Below, one piece after another: positions 7,948-17,680 of a stretch of DNA of 64,000 nt. The position numbers and the translations under genes are program-made. The first letter of the stretch is position 1. Every line of letters starts with the position of its first letter. This DNA comes from Streptomyces sp. MUM 2J. Lineage in GTDB: Bacteria > Actinomycetota > Actinomycetes > Streptomycetales > Streptomycetaceae. The notes below the pieces were generated by a model. The model had not been told where the DNA came from and searched no databases. It saw only the letters and a program-made list of their open reading frames with translations. The stretch lies in NCBI RefSeq assembly GCF_022414535.1, contig NZ_JADWYM010000002.1, positions 62,001 through 126,000 on the forward strand, given 5' to 3'.

Positions 7948-9081
7948 CGGACCAGGGTAGTTCCCTGCCCGAAGGAACGACCGGGCAGCGTCCCGTCTTC
8001 CGCCCCGAGGATCTCGATGTGCCGACGGGCACAGTCGAGCAGGTCGGTTGAGCACACGGAGCGCCACCCTCTCGCCGTGCAGCCCCACCTTCGTCGCCTC
8101 GCCTGTCTCCACCGGTCGGCCGACGCGGACGGCTCCAGGTCCGTCGAGCGGCGGCGTGGCGCGGTCCGGCACCACCTCGGCCCTCCGCACCGGTCCGGAT
8201 TGCTGGTGGGCGAGGCTGAGGACACGGACGTCACGGGTCCATGACCCCCTTCGAACGGCCCGGGCGCGGGTGGCTGATTTCCCGGGCCGGGCGGGTGGCT
8301 GACGTCCCGGGCCGATGAGTTCGACGTGGTCGTCGCGGCCGGCGTGGACCGGCCCACCCACCGCTCGGTGCCGTTGGTACGACCTTTTCCCTTTCTCGGA
8401 TTGTTCGCTAATTCGGCCTGCCCTGCTGCTGGGGATCGACTGTCCCGGATCTTCACGGGTACGACATCCGGTAAGACGCCGACGGGCCGGAACGCGATGA
8501 GGCTCTCGGCCGCACGCGTGAGGGGAATTCCGCTGCGTCCGGAAGGCGGACGGATTCGCCCGCTCCTTCATGGGCCCGGCGGCGACGGTGGATGCTCTCG
8601 GGGGGCGTGGGGTCGGCTTCGAGGTGCCCACCGGCGCCCTCGCCGGCATGGACCAGCTTCGCCGGACGGACGGTCCATGCTCCAAGACATCGAGGTCATG
8701 GCCGAGTTCGGGCGTTCCCTGAGGGCAGGTGCATCCGTGCCGGACCGTAGGCGGCCAAGGCTCGGGGGGCGTTTCGGTGGACGCCCCACCGGCGTCACGG
8801 AAGGCCTCTCGGCTGCGGCCGGGGCGCGTCGGGGGAAGGAGGAGAAGTGCCAGTGTCATTGCCAGGGCTCTTGGCGTCTCCCGCGCGCTCCTCTGCCGGC
8901 GCATCGGGTAACAGTCACGCTTCCCTGACTCATCCTGAGTCCCTATCCCGCCACACGGGCGCCGATAGGGGCACGGTGCCGTTTTAAGGCATGTTCCGCT
9001 GGAGAGACCCCCGGTAGGCTGTCTCAACGGCAGTTCAAACGGCGTCCGGCCAGTCCGGGACGGATCGAGGGAGCGTGTGCT
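7948..9081. other. gene-poor, apparently decayed region
   Basis: No intact gene can be supported over these 1.1 kb. Coding-like fragments remain. On the minus strand a frame at about 8230-8050 (VLSLAHQQSGPVRRAEVVPD, then GERVALRVLN) seems to continue after a frameshift near 8050 as LLDCARRHIEILGAEDGTL. On the plus strand a fragment GVGFEVPTGALAGMDQL lies at about 8610-8660. A short frame ending at 8911 finishes IARALGVSRALLCRRIG, like the helix-turn-helix tail of a resolvase or transposase. Near-identical GGGTGGCTGA(C/T)-type repeats occur at about 8270-8310. I could not name the parent genes. Confidence 0.5.
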
Positions 9082-9465
9082 TTGCCGACTGGCAAGGTCA
9101 AGTGGTTCAACAGTGAGAAGGGCTTCGGCTTTCTCTCCCGCGACGACGGCGGCGACGTCTTCGTGCATTCTTCGGTCCTCCCCGCCGGAGTCGAGACGCT
9201 CAAGCCGGGACAGCGGGTGGAGTTCGGTGTCGTGGCCGGGCAGCGCGGTGACCAGGCGCTGTCGGTGGTGCTGCTCGACCCGACCCCGTCGGTGGCCGCC
9301 GCGCAGCGCAAGAAGCCGGACGAGCTGGCCTCCATCGTGCAGGACCTGACGACCCTGCTGGAGAACGTCACGCAGACGCTGGAGCGGGGCCGCTATCCCG
9401 AGAAGGCGGCCGGGAAGAAGGTCGCCGGTCTGCTCCGCGCGGTCGCCGACCAGCTGGACGTCTGA
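9082..9465 (+). CDS. cold-shock-domain protein with C-terminal extension
   Basis: The first 65 residues form a cold-shock domain with the RNA-binding motifs KGFGFL (RNP1) and VFVH (RNP2) and the classic start PTGKVKWFN. Free-standing Csp proteins are about 67 residues. This one is 127, with a helical, Lys/Glu-rich tail (DELASIVQDLTTLLENVTQTLERG) that may mediate oligomerisation or partner contact. It should bind single-stranded RNA or DNA. The start codon is TTG 9082, preceded by GAGGGA at a usable distance. It is convergent with mqnD, with 14 bp between the stops. Confidence 0.92.
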   Translation: MPTGKVKWFNSEKGFGFLSRDDGGDVFVHSSVLPAGVETLKPGQRVEFGVVAGQRGDQALSVVLLDPTPSVAAAQRKKPDELASIVQDLTTLLENVTQTLERGRYPEKAAGKKVAGLLRAVADQLDV

Positions 9466-9479
9466 CCCGGCCCCGGTGC

Positions 9480-10337
9480 TCAGGGGAAGTCGAGTGCGTC
9501 CGGGCCGAGCGGCGGCAGCAGTCCCTCGGCCGCCGCACGGGTCAGCAGCCCACGCACGGCGGCGTAGCCGTTCTCGCCGAGCTCGGCGGTGAACTCGTTG
9601 ACGTACAGCCCGATGTGCTGGTCGGCGACGGCCGGGTCCATCTCCTGGGCGTGTTCCATGACGTAGGGCCGGGACGCCTCGGGGTCGTCCCAGGCCGCTC
9701 GCACGGAGGTGCGGATCGCGTCGGCGAGTCGCTTCAGCATGTCCCCGCCGAGCGACCGCCGGGCGACGATGGCGCCCAGCGGGATGGCCAGCCCGGTGGT
9801 CCTCTCCCAGTGCTCGCCCATGTCGGCGAGTTTGTGCAGGCCGTAGTTCCGGTAGGTGAAACGCGCCTCGTGGATCACGAGTCCCGCGTCGACCTCCCCG
9901 TCCCGCACGGCCGGCATGATCTCGTGGAACGGCATCACGACGATCTCACCGACCCCGCCGGGCACGACGTCGGCCGCCCAGAGCCGGAACAGCAGGTAGG
10001 CCGTCGACCTCTCGCCGGGCACGGCGACCGTGCGGCCGGTGAGGTCGAGCCCCGCCTCCCGGGTCAGCACCAGCGGCCCGCAGCCCCGGCCCAGCGCGCC
10101 TCCGCACGGCAGCAGCGCGTAGTCGTCGAGCACGTACGGCAGGACCGCGTACGACACTTTCAGTACGTCGAACTCGCCACGTTCGGCCATGCCGTTGGTG
10201 ACGTCGATGTCCGCGAACGTCACGTCCAGCGCGGGCGCGCCCGGGACGCGGCCGTGGGCGAGGGCGTCGAAGACGAAGGTGTCGTTGGGGCAGGGGGAGT
10301 ACGCGATCCGCAGGGACGACGCGGGCTCACTGGTCAT
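9480..10337 (-). CDS. mqnD: 1,4-dihydroxy-6-naphthoate synthase
   Basis: MqnD converts cyclic dehypoxanthine futalosine to 1,4-dihydroxy-6-naphthoate in the futalosine route to menaquinone. The 285-residue protein has the periplasmic-binding-protein-like fold of the family, with the start SLRIAYSPCPNDTFVFDAL, the GRTVAVPGERSTAYLL loop and the region GLVIHEARFTYRNYGLHKL with the conserved catalytic His. ATG 10337 has an AGAGGTGG ribosome binding site. It lies 23 bp downstream of mqnB and is surely co-transcribed with it. Confidence 0.95.
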   Translation of the reverse strand: MTSEPASSLRIAYSPCPNDTFVFDALAHGRVPGAPALDVTFADIDVTNGMAERGEFDVLKVSYAVLPYVLDDYALLPCGGALGRGCGPLVLTREAGLDLTGRTVAVPGERSTAYLLFRLWAADVVPGGVGEIVVMPFHEIMPAVRDGEVDAGLVIHEARFTYRNYGLHKLADMGEHWERTTGLAIPLGAIVARRSLGGDMLKRLADAIRTSVRAAWDDPEASRPYVMEHAQEMDPAVADQHIGLYVNEFTAELGENGYAAVRGLLTRAAAEGLLPPLGPDALDFP

Positions 10338-10360
10338 TGGTTCCACCTCTCTCCCACCTC

Positions 10361-11056
10361 TCACCAGGAGGCCAGGAGGACGGGCGTGAGTTTCTCGAAG
10401 GCTTCGGTGAGGGCGGCGAGGGCCTCCCCGATGCGCCAGGCGGCGCGGTCCCGCGGGCCCACCGGGTTGGACACCGCGCGGATCTCCAGCACGGGCACGT
10501 GCTGGGCGACGGCCGCCTCGGCCACGCCGAAGCCTTCCATGCCCTCGGCGAGCGCGTCCGGGTGCCGGGCGCGCAGGCCGGCGGCGCGCGCGGCGGTCCC
10601 GGTCACCGTGGAGACGGTGAGGACGGTGCCGGGGCGGGCGCCGGTCGCCCGGACGGCCTCCCCGACCAGCGCGCGCGGCGGCACATGCGTCACCCGGCCG
10701 AATCCCAGTTCGGTGACGGGCACGAAGCCGTCGCCGGTCTCGGCACCGAGGTCGGCCGCGGTGATCGCGCGGGAGACGACGAGCGAGCCGACGGGTGCCT
10801 CCGGCTGGAACCCTCCGCCGATCCCGGCGCAGACGACGAGACGGTAGGGGGCGCCCCCGAGGGCGGCGGCGCTGAGCGCGGCGGCGGTGGAGGCGGCGGC
10901 CCGGGCGGGGCCGACGCCCGCGGCGATCAGGTCGCACACACCGCCGGTCCGCACCAGGTCCACGCCGGGCCGCTCAAGCCGCTCCACCGGGCCCGGGAAC
11001 GCGCGCGCCACCGCGTCCCGCTCGGCGGGAACCGCGGTGGCGACGAGGACACGCAT
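10361..11056 (-). CDS. mqnB: futalosine hydrolase
   Basis: MqnB removes hypoxanthine from futalosine to give dehypoxanthine futalosine, an early step in futalosine-dependent menaquinone synthesis. The 231-residue protein belongs to the nucleoside phosphorylase/MTA-SAH nucleosidase superfamily: start MRVLVATAVPAERDAV, glycine-rich VVCAGIGGGFQPEA, the substrate-binding GMEGFGVAEAA and the catalytic-Asp segment AVSNPVGPRDR. Together with mqnD this points to a menaquinone-respiring actinobacterium without the classical men route. Confidence 0.95.
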   Translation of the reverse strand: MRVLVATAVPAERDAVARAFPGPVERLERPGVDLVRTGGVCDLIAAGVGPARAAASTAAALSAAALGGAPYRLVVCAGIGGGFQPEAPVGSLVVSRAITAADLGAETGDGFVPVTELGFGRVTHVPPRALVGEAVRATGARPGTVLTVSTVTGTAARAAGLRARHPDALAEGMEGFGVAEAAVAQHVPVLEIRAVSNPVGPRDRAAWRIGEALAALTEAFEKLTPVLLASW

Positions 11057-11070
11057 CGGACAGACCCCGG

Positions 11071-11547
11071 TCAGTAGGCCTTCTTCAGCTTGAACGTCCA
11101 GATTCCCTTGGCTTGCTTCTCGCCCTCACGGATGGAGATCGTGTTGGTCTCGCCCTGGGTGCCGTACTGCATGTTGAAGAACACGCTGCCCGGGATGGAG
11201 CGGTAGGTGTTGTTGCTGTAGTCGGCGAACTGCTGGCCGTTGACGAGGATCGTCCAGCCGTTGTCCGCGATGTCGGGGTCGACGCCCACACGGATCGCCT
11301 GGTCCTGGCCCAGATCGATCGACTTCACGTCGTTCTTCTGCGTCGCGCAGTCCGCGAGCGTCTTGGCGTCCAGCGGATCGCCGTCGTTGTAGCAGACGGC
11401 CTCGGAGCTGACCGAGCTCCGGCCGATGGTGATCGTGGCGATCGGTGTCGGCTTGTCGCAGGCGGACAGCAGGAGCAGTCCGGCGGAAACGGCGCCGGCA
11501 ACGGCGACGGCGCGGCGGCGTCGCACGACGGAATGCAGCATGGTCAT
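11071..11547 (-). CDS. DUF2771-type lipoprotein
   Basis: The 158-residue secreted lipoprotein has basic N-terminal residues, a hydrophobic stretch (VAVAGAVSAGLLLLSAC) and a lipobox LLSAC giving lipidated Cys29. The mature domain (ITIGRSSVSSEAVCYNDG to GIWTFKLKKAY) is beta-rich and matches what is annotated as DUF2771 in Streptomyces. Its function is unknown. It ends only 14 bp before the mqnB start, so it may be the first gene of a unit with mqnB-mqnD, but no functional link is known to me. An internal ATG two codons downstream is an alternative start. Confidence 0.85.
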   Translation of the reverse strand: MTMLHSVVRRRRAVAVAGAVSAGLLLLSACDKPTPIATITIGRSSVSSEAVCYNDGDPLDAKTLADCATQKNDVKSIDLGQDQAIRVGVDPDIADNGWTILVNGQQFADYSNNTYRSIPGSVFFNMQYGTQGETNTISIREGEKQAKGIWTFKLKKAY

Positions 11548-11609
11548 GGCCGAAGGCTATCGGGCAGGCGGCGCGGACCCACCACGCGGGGGGCGGCGTG
11601 CCCGGTTCG

Positions 11610-13043
11610 TTACGCCACTCGCGCTCGCGCGGCCCCTCCGTGGCGTGCCGAGGACAGCAGCCCGCGCACGGTCGTCAGCCAGCCGATCCCCACGATCGCG
11701 GCGCCCACCGACAGCCCCAGGGGGCCGTTCAGCGGCATCACGATGCCGACCGCGCCACCGAACACCCACGACATCTGCAGCAGCGTCTCCGACCGCGCGA
11801 ACGCCGAGGTCCGCACCTGTTCCGGCACGTCGCGCTGGATCAGCGCGTCCAGCGACAGCTTCGCCAGCGCCTGTGCGAACCCGGCGACCGCCGCGAGGCA
11901 CGCCACCAGGAGTGCCCCGAACAACACCGCGGCCGTGATCGCCGCGGCCAGCACCACGGCCAGCACCGTCACGATGATGATCTCCGGCGCGCGCGACCTG
12001 AACCACGCGCCCACCGCCGTGCCCAGCGCGTTGCCGGCGCCCGCGGCGACCGCGACCATGCCCAGCGACACGGCCGCGCTCTGTCCGGTCAGCGGATGCT
12101 CGCGCAGCAGGAACGCCAGGAAGAAGATCAGGAAGCCGGTCAGGCAGCGGATCGAGGCGTTCGCGGCGAGCGCGTGGGTGACGGCCGGGCCGACCGTCCT
12201 CAGGCCGGGCCGTTTCACCGGCTGCCGGTGCGGTCCGTGCAGATGGCCCTCGTCCGCGGCGAGCAGCGCGGTGTCCTCGCCCTTGGCGGAGTCGACCTTC
12301 GGCGGCAGCGAGAAGGACAGGAACATCCCCACGATGAAGAGCACGAACGCCCCGTACAGCGGCCAGCGCGGCCCGATCGCCTGGAGCCCGGCCCCGATGG
12401 GCGCCGCCACACCGGTGGCGAGCAGCCCACCGAGCGTGACCCGCGAGTTGGCCTTCACCAGGGAGATCTTCGGTGGCAGCAGCCGGGGCACGACGGCGCT
12501 TCTGACCACGCCGTACGCCTTCGACGCCACGAGCACGCCGAGGGCCGCCGGGTACAGCTCCAGACTGCCGGAGACGACCGCGCCGGACAGCACCAGCGCC
12601 AGCAGCGCCCGCGCCAGCATCGCACCGGCCATCGCGGCGCGGCGACCGTGCGGCAGGCGGTCCAGGAGTGGGCCGATCACCGGCGCGAGCACCGTGAACG
12701 GTGCCATGGTGATCGCCAGGTACAGCGCGACCCGGCCGCGGGCCTCGTCGGTCGGCACGGAGAAGAACACCGTCGAGGCGAGCGCCACCGTGATCATGAC
12801 GTCGCCGGCGCCGTTCACGCCGTGCAGCTCGATCAGCTTGCCCAGCCCCGACTCGCCGGCGCCGTGCGCGTGTGTGGCCCTGCGGATGCCGCGTGCGGTT
12901 CCGGTCACCGGGAAGTGCAGGGCACGCCCGACCACGCGGACGGCCCCCCGGAATCGGCCCGGACCGCCGCCTCGGCTGCTCCCCTTGCTGCCTTTGGAGC
13001 CACCGGTGCCGGTGGCTCCTTGGGGGGACTTCGCGGTTGCCAC
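11610..13043 (-). CDS. major facilitator superfamily transporter
   Basis: The roughly 477-residue membrane transporter has about 12 predicted helices, for example LGMVAVAAGAGNALGTAVG and IIIVTVLAVVLAAAITAAVLF. A glycine/serine-rich cytoplasmic N-terminus of about 45 residues precedes the core. Between the two halves is a His- and charge-rich loop (DEGHLHGPHRQPVKRPG). The substrate is unknown. The start GTG 13043 is uncertain because no good ribosome binding site is present. It is divergent from the DUF3027 gene. Confidence 0.85.
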   Translation of the reverse strand: MATAKSPQGATGTGGSKGSKGSSRGGGPGRFRGAVRVVGRALHFPVTGTARGIRRATHAHGAGESGLGKLIELHGVNGAGDVMITVALASTVFFSVPTDEARGRVALYLAITMAPFTVLAPVIGPLLDRLPHGRRAAMAGAMLARALLALVLSGAVVSGSLELYPAALGVLVASKAYGVVRSAVVPRLLPPKISLVKANSRVTLGGLLATGVAAPIGAGLQAIGPRWPLYGAFVLFIVGMFLSFSLPPKVDSAKGEDTALLAADEGHLHGPHRQPVKRPGLRTVGPAVTHALAANASIRCLTGFLIFFLAFLLREHPLTGQSAAVSLGMVAVAAGAGNALGTAVGAWFRSRAPEIIIVTVLAVVLAAAITAAVLFGALLVACLAAVAGFAQALAKLSLDALIQRDVPEQVRTSAFARSETLLQMSWVFGGAVGIVMPLNGPLGLSVGAAIVGIGWLTTVRGLLSSARHGGAARARVA

Positions 13044-13300
13044 CTCGTCATAGTGCCCCGAGTGAGGCGTCGATAGTGCCCTCGGCGCACGTATGGGCCC
13101 GCAGTTTCCGACGTCGATGTAGGCCCAGCGCCGGTGAACAGGTAGCGTGCGTATCTCGGCCATCCCGCAGAATGGATGGTGAGGTGCGCCCGAGCGCGAG
13201 CGTGCGCAGACGTCGAAGCGGTCCAGCGGTCCGCTCCGTCGGCCCCGCCGCCGGAGGCACCCGCACCCGGAAGACGGCGTACTGGAGAGAAGCGATACCT

Positions 13301-14227
13301 GTGAGCGCAGCGAGCACGCGAAGCCGCACCCCCGACCGCCTGTGCGCCGAGGCCGTCGACCTCGCCCGCTCCGCAGCCGAGGAGGCGGCCGCACCCGGCG
13401 TCGTCGGCGAGCATGCGGGCCTGGTCTCCGAGGGCGACCGCGTGGTCACGCACTTCTTCGAGTGCAAGGAACCCGGCTACCGGGGCTGGCGCTGGGCCGT
13501 CACGGTGGCCCGCGCCTCCCGCGCCAAGATCGTCACGCTGGACGAGGTCGTCCTGCTGCCCGGCCCTGACGCGGTCCTGGCGCCCGAGTGGGTGCCGTGG
13601 AGCGAGCGGCTGCGCCCCGGTGACATGGGGCCCGGCGATCTGCTGCCCACCGACGCGGAGGACCTGCGGCTGGAGCCGGGCTTCACCGGCGGGGAGGAGC
13701 CGGTTCCGACGTCGGCCGTCTCCGAGGACATGGCGGAACTGGCCGAGGCCGAGGACGCCGAGGTCACCCAGGGTCCGCCCGCCCGCCTCACCACGGTGCC
13801 CGCGCGCGGCTCGATCGCGGCGGTCGCGGAGGAGCTGGGCATGCGCCGTGCGCGGGTGCTGTCCCGGTACGGCCTGCACACCGCCGCGGACCGCTGGGAG
13901 GAGTCCTACGGCCCGAAGACCCCGATGGCGCAGGCGGCTCCCGCGACCTGTGTCAGCTGCGGCTTCCTGAACCCGATCGGTGGATCCCTGGGGCAGGCGT
14001 TCGGGGTGTGCGCGAACGAGTTCTCCCCGGCCGACGGCCGGGTGGTCTCCCTCGCCTACGGCTGCGGCGGCCACTCCGAGGCCGCGGTCATGCCGAAGCC
14101 GCCGCAGCCGGCCGCGCCGGTGATCGACGAGACGAAGGTGGACCCCTTCCCGCTCCGTCCGGCCCCGGACTCGGGCTCGGTACCGGCCGTCGCGGACGAG
14201 GAGTCGGCGGAGCTGGGCCACTCCTGA
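13301..14227 (+). CDS. DUF3027 family protein
   Basis: The 308-residue soluble protein is of a conserved actinobacterial family of unknown function. Residues about 40-110 (VTHFFECKEPGYRGWRWAVTV to WVPWSERLRPGDMGPGDLLP) are the typical conserved block. An acidic Glu-rich region follows, then a Cys pattern (CVSCGF, VCANEF, YGCGGHSE) that may bind zinc. GTG 13301 has GGAGAG 11 bases upstream. The protein ends in a proline- and acid-rich tail. Confidence 0.85.
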   Translation: MSAASTRSRTPDRLCAEAVDLARSAAEEAAAPGVVGEHAGLVSEGDRVVTHFFECKEPGYRGWRWAVTVARASRAKIVTLDEVVLLPGPDAVLAPEWVPWSERLRPGDMGPGDLLPTDAEDLRLEPGFTGGEEPVPTSAVSEDMAELAEAEDAEVTQGPPARLTTVPARGSIAAVAEELGMRRARVLSRYGLHTAADRWEESYGPKTPMAQAAPATCVSCGFLNPIGGSLGQAFGVCANEFSPADGRVVSLAYGCGGHSEAAVMPKPPQPAAPVIDETKVDPFPLRPAPDSGSVPAVADEESAELGHS

Positions 14228-14325
14228 CGCCGCGGACGGGGGCGGGCGCCCGGCCCCCTCGGGGCGGACCTCCCGGAGGGCGGGGAGGGGCGCGGTACCT
14301 TCGTGCTCACCTCTGACGGAGTGGA

Positions 14326-17300
14326 GTGAACGTGAGCAAGTTCGTGCGGCCCGCTGCCGAGGGCGCGGACCCTTTCGGCACGGCGCGTCTGCGGCGGGGC
14401 GTACTGGATGCCTGGGCCACCAGCCCCGCCCGGTTCCGGGAGGACGCCAACGCCGAGGAGGAACTCGTCCTCGGCGGATACCGGGACCGGCTCGTCGTGG
14501 AACTCGCGCAGAACGCCGCCGACGCCGCCGCCCGCGCCGGCGTGCCCGGCCGCTTCCGTCTCACCCTCCGCGACGGCGTCCTGGCCGCCGCGAACACCGG
14601 GGCCCCGCTGGACGCGGCAGGCGTCGAGTCGCTGGCCACGCTGCGCGCCTCCGCGAAGCGGGACTCCACGCAGCAGGCGGTGGGACGTTTCGGTGTCGGC
14701 TTCGCCGCGGTCCTGTCCGTCACCGACGAACCCGCGGTCCTCGGCCGTCACGGCGGTGTGCGCTGGTCGCTGGCCGAGGCCCGCGACCTGGCCGACGAGA
14801 CGGCCCGGCACAGCCCGGGCCTGGGCGACGAGATCCGCCGCCGCGACGGTCACGTGCCGCTGCTGCGTCTGCCGTTCGCCGCCGAGGGCACCGCCCCCGA
14901 CCCCTACGACACCGTCGTCGTCCTCCCGCTGCGCGACGCGGCAGCCGCCGACCTCGTCGAGCGCCTCCTGGCCGCCGTCGACGACGCCCTCCTGCTCGCC
15001 CTGCCCGGCCTCGACGAGGTCGTCGTCGACCTGGGCGGCGAGGTCCGCACCCTGAGCCGCCGCACCGAGGGCGCGCTGACCGTCGTCGAGGACTCCCGAG
15101 ACGGCACCACGGGCTGGCGCACCGCCTCCGCGCACGGCCCGCTCACGCCCGACCTGCTGGCCGGCCGGCCGGTGGAGGAGCGCCTGCGCCCGCACTGGTC
15201 GCTGACCTGGGCCGTGCCCGTCGACGCGGACGGCGGCCCGGCCCGGCCCCGCACCAGTCCCGTCGTACACGCCCCGACCCCCAGCGACGAGCCGCTCGGG
15301 GTGCCCGCTCTGCTCATCGCGTCCTTCCCGCTGGACTCCACCCGCCGGCACGCCGCCGCCGGCCCGCTGACCGACTTCCTGGTGCAGCGCGCCGCCGACG
15401 CCTATGCCGGCCTCCTCGCCGACTGGCGGCCGGTGACCGCCGGTGCCCTCGACCTCGTCCCCGGTGCCCTGGGCCGGGGCGAGCTGGACGGGGCGCTGCG
15501 GCAGGCGATCCTCGACCGTCTCCCGCGCACGTCCTTCCTGCCGCCGGCCGCCGAGCCCGCCGAGGGCCACGAGGAGCTGCCCGAGTCGCTGCGGCCCCGG
15601 GACGCGGAGGTCGTGGAGGGCGCGGGCGCCGAGACCGTGCGGGTCCTCGCCGAGGTCCTGCCCACCCTGCTGCCCGCCGGCCTGGAACGCCGGGCCGAAC
15701 TGCGCACCCTGGGCGTGGCCCGTGTCCCGCTCACCGACGCCGTCGACCGGCTGGCCGGGCTGGAGAAGGACCCGGCCTGGTGGCGGCGGCTCTACGACAG
15801 CCTCGCCGGAGTCGACCCGGACCGGCTGTCCGGACTGCCGGTACCGCTCGCCGGGGGGCCCGCGCAGGCGTTCGGCACCGGGCAGGCCCGTACCACCATC
15901 GGTCCCCGGCAGGTGCTGCTGCCCACCCCCGACGGCGCCGGGACCGACCTCGGTGTCCTCGCCCGGCTCGGCCTGAAGGTCGCCCATCCGGATGCCGTCC
16001 ACCCGCTGCTGGAGAAGCTCGGCGCGCTGCCCGCCACCCCGCGCGCGGTGCTGACCACGCCGCAGGTGCGGGCCGCGGTCGCGGCGTCCCTCGACGACGA
16101 CGCCGGCGCCTGGGACGAGGACACCCCCGACGCCGAGGAACTCGCCGACACCGTCCTCGCCCTGGTGCGTGACGCGGGCCTGGAGCCCGGTGACGAGCCC
16201 TGGCTGGGCGCACTCGCCCTGCCCGACGAGGACGGCGAACCGGCCCCGGCGGGCGAGCTGGTCCTGCCGGGCAGCGCGTTCCACCGGGTGATGCGCGAGG
16301 GCGAACTCGCCTGCGTGGACACCGAGCTGGCCGACCGGTGGGGCGAACAGCCTCTGGCCGCCTGCGGCGTGCTGGCGGGCTTCGCACTGGTCCGCGCCAC
16401 CGATGTCGTCCTCGACCCGGACGAACTGGAGCCGCGCGAGGGCGACTTCGCCGAGACCGACGACCCCGGTCTGCTGGACGCGGTCGACGTGTGGTGCGAG
16501 GACATCCTCGACCGCTTCCCCGACAGCCCCGTGCCTCCGGTCGCGACCGAGCTGGTCGCCGTGCGCGACCTGGACCTCGTCGACGACGACCACTGGCCGC
16601 GGGTGCTCCCGCTGCTGTCGCAGCCGCCCCTGCGGGACGCCGTCGTGCAGCCCGTGCGCATCCTGCTGCCCGACGGCACGCACGAGGTCGTACGGTCCTA
16701 CACCGCCTGGTGGCTGCGCGGGCACCCGGTCCTCGACGGCCGCCGCCCCGCCGGCCTGCTGGCCGCCGGAGGCGACCCGCTGCTGCGCGGCCTGTACGAC
16801 GAGGCGGACGCCACCGGCTTCGGCGACGAGCAGGTGCTGCGGGCGCTGGGCGTGCGGACGTCGGTGGCGGCCCTGCTGGACGAGCCGGGCGGCGCGGCCG
16901 AGCTGCTGGACCGCCTCGCCGACCCGGAGCGCACGGTGACGGCCGCCCAGCTGCACGGCCTGTACGGTGCGCTGGCCGAGCTGGACCCCGAGCAGGTGAC
17001 CCTGCCGGACGACCTGCGGGCCGTGGTCGACGGCGAGGTGCGGGTGGTGGACGCGGCCGACGCGGTGGTCGTCGACTCGCCGGACCTGCTGCCGTTCACC
17101 GAGGGCGTGCCGCTGCTGCCGGTCCGCCCGTCGCGGGCCGCGGAGCTGGCTGACCTGTTCCAGGTGCGCCGGCTGAGCGAGTCCGTCACCGGCGAGGTCA
17201 CCTCCGAGGGCGCCGAGCACGACGTACCCGAGGCGGTGCGCGTGCTGCTCGGCCCGCGCACGCCGGACACCTACGTCGAGCACGAGGAACTCGTCGTCGA

Positions 17301-17481
17301 CGGCGTCGGCATCGACTGGAGGCTCACCGACGACGGCGTCCTGCACGCGGCCACCCTGGAGGGCGTCGCCGCCGGTCTCGCCTGGGCGGCGGGCCAGTGG
17401 CCGCGCCGTTTCGAGGTGGCGGCCCTGCTGGAGGACCCCTCACGCACCCGGGAGCTGGCCCGCGACCGCTGGTTCGACTGA
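14326..17481 (+). CDS. giant GHKL ATPase with sacsin-like N-terminal domain
   Basis: The 1051-residue protein begins with a GHKL/HSP90-type ATP-binding domain: VVELAQNAADAAARAGVPG (N-box), then GRFGVGFAAVLSVTD (G2-like box) near residues 120-135. This resembles the sacsin Nterm/HSP90-like domain. The long remainder (residues 250-1051) is acidic and alanine/leucine-rich with no recognised domain. A chaperone-like or restriction/defence-like role is possible from the family, but nothing here proves it. Two GTG starts (14326 and 14332) each have a GGAG motif; either fits. Confidence 0.85.
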   Translation: MNVSKFVRPAAEGADPFGTARLRRGVLDAWATSPARFREDANAEEELVLGGYRDRLVVELAQNAADAAARAGVPGRFRLTLRDGVLAAANTGAPLDAAGVESLATLRASAKRDSTQQAVGRFGVGFAAVLSVTDEPAVLGRHGGVRWSLAEARDLADETARHSPGLGDEIRRRDGHVPLLRLPFAAEGTAPDPYDTVVVLPLRDAAAADLVERLLAAVDDALLLALPGLDEVVVDLGGEVRTLSRRTEGALTVVEDSRDGTTGWRTASAHGPLTPDLLAGRPVEERLRPHWSLTWAVPVDADGGPARPRTSPVVHAPTPSDEPLGVPALLIASFPLDSTRRHAAAGPLTDFLVQRAADAYAGLLADWRPVTAGALDLVPGALGRGELDGALRQAILDRLPRTSFLPPAAEPAEGHEELPESLRPRDAEVVEGAGAETVRVLAEVLPTLLPAGLERRAELRTLGVARVPLTDAVDRLAGLEKDPAWWRRLYDSLAGVDPDRLSGLPVPLAGGPAQAFGTGQARTTIGPRQVLLPTPDGAGTDLGVLARLGLKVAHPDAVHPLLEKLGALPATPRAVLTTPQVRAAVAASLDDDAGAWDEDTPDAEELADTVLALVRDAGLEPGDEPWLGALALPDEDGEPAPAGELVLPGSAFHRVMREGELACVDTELADRWGEQPLAACGVLAGFALVRATDVVLDPDELEPREGDFAETDDPGLLDAVDVWCEDILDRFPDSPVPPVATELVAVRDLDLVDDDHWPRVLPLLSQPPLRDAVVQPVRILLPDGTHEVVRSYTAWWLRGHPVLDGRRPAGLLAAGGDPLLRGLYDEADATGFGDEQVLRALGVRTSVAALLDEPGGAAELLDRLADPERTVTAAQLHGLYGALAELDPEQVTLPDDLRAVVDGEVRVVDAADAVVVDSPDLLPFTEGVPLLPVRPSRAAELADLFQVRRLSESVTGEVTSEGAEHDVPEAVRVLLGPRTPDTYVEHEELVVDGVGIDWRLTDDGVLHAATLEGVAAGLAWAAGQWPRRFEVAALLEDPSRTRELARDRWFD

Positions 17482-17520
17482 CGCCCCGCCCGACACCTCC
17501 GGCGCGCCACGCTTCCCGTG

Positions 17521-17553
17521 CCCGGGGCCCGGCCCACGGCCCCGGGCCCCGGG
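17521..17553. terminator. GC-only hairpin between convergent genes
   Basis: A 12-bp perfect stem (17521-17532 with 17542-17553) lies between the stops of the GHKL ATPase gene and the convergent P-type ATPase gene. Confidence 0.5.
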
Positions 17554-17680
17554 CCCCGAGGGCGGTCACCCGGGGAGGGGCGAGGGGAACCGCGCGACCG
17601 GCCGTCCCGGCGCCGCGGTCGGCCGCCGCCGGGTCCCGGCCCTCCGCGGCGGGGCGCTCACCCCGGGACGCGGGCGGTGC

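Noticed and set aside
8941-8973. CCCTATC ... GATAGGG hairpin before the cold-shock gene as a thermosensor
   Set aside because: It is over 100 bases from the start codon and cannot cover the ribosome binding site; too weak to call.
14056-17346. 1096-codon minus-strand frame opposite the GHKL ATPase gene
   Set aside because: Same low-complexity shadow pattern; no ribosome binding site, and the plus-strand product has GHKL motifs.
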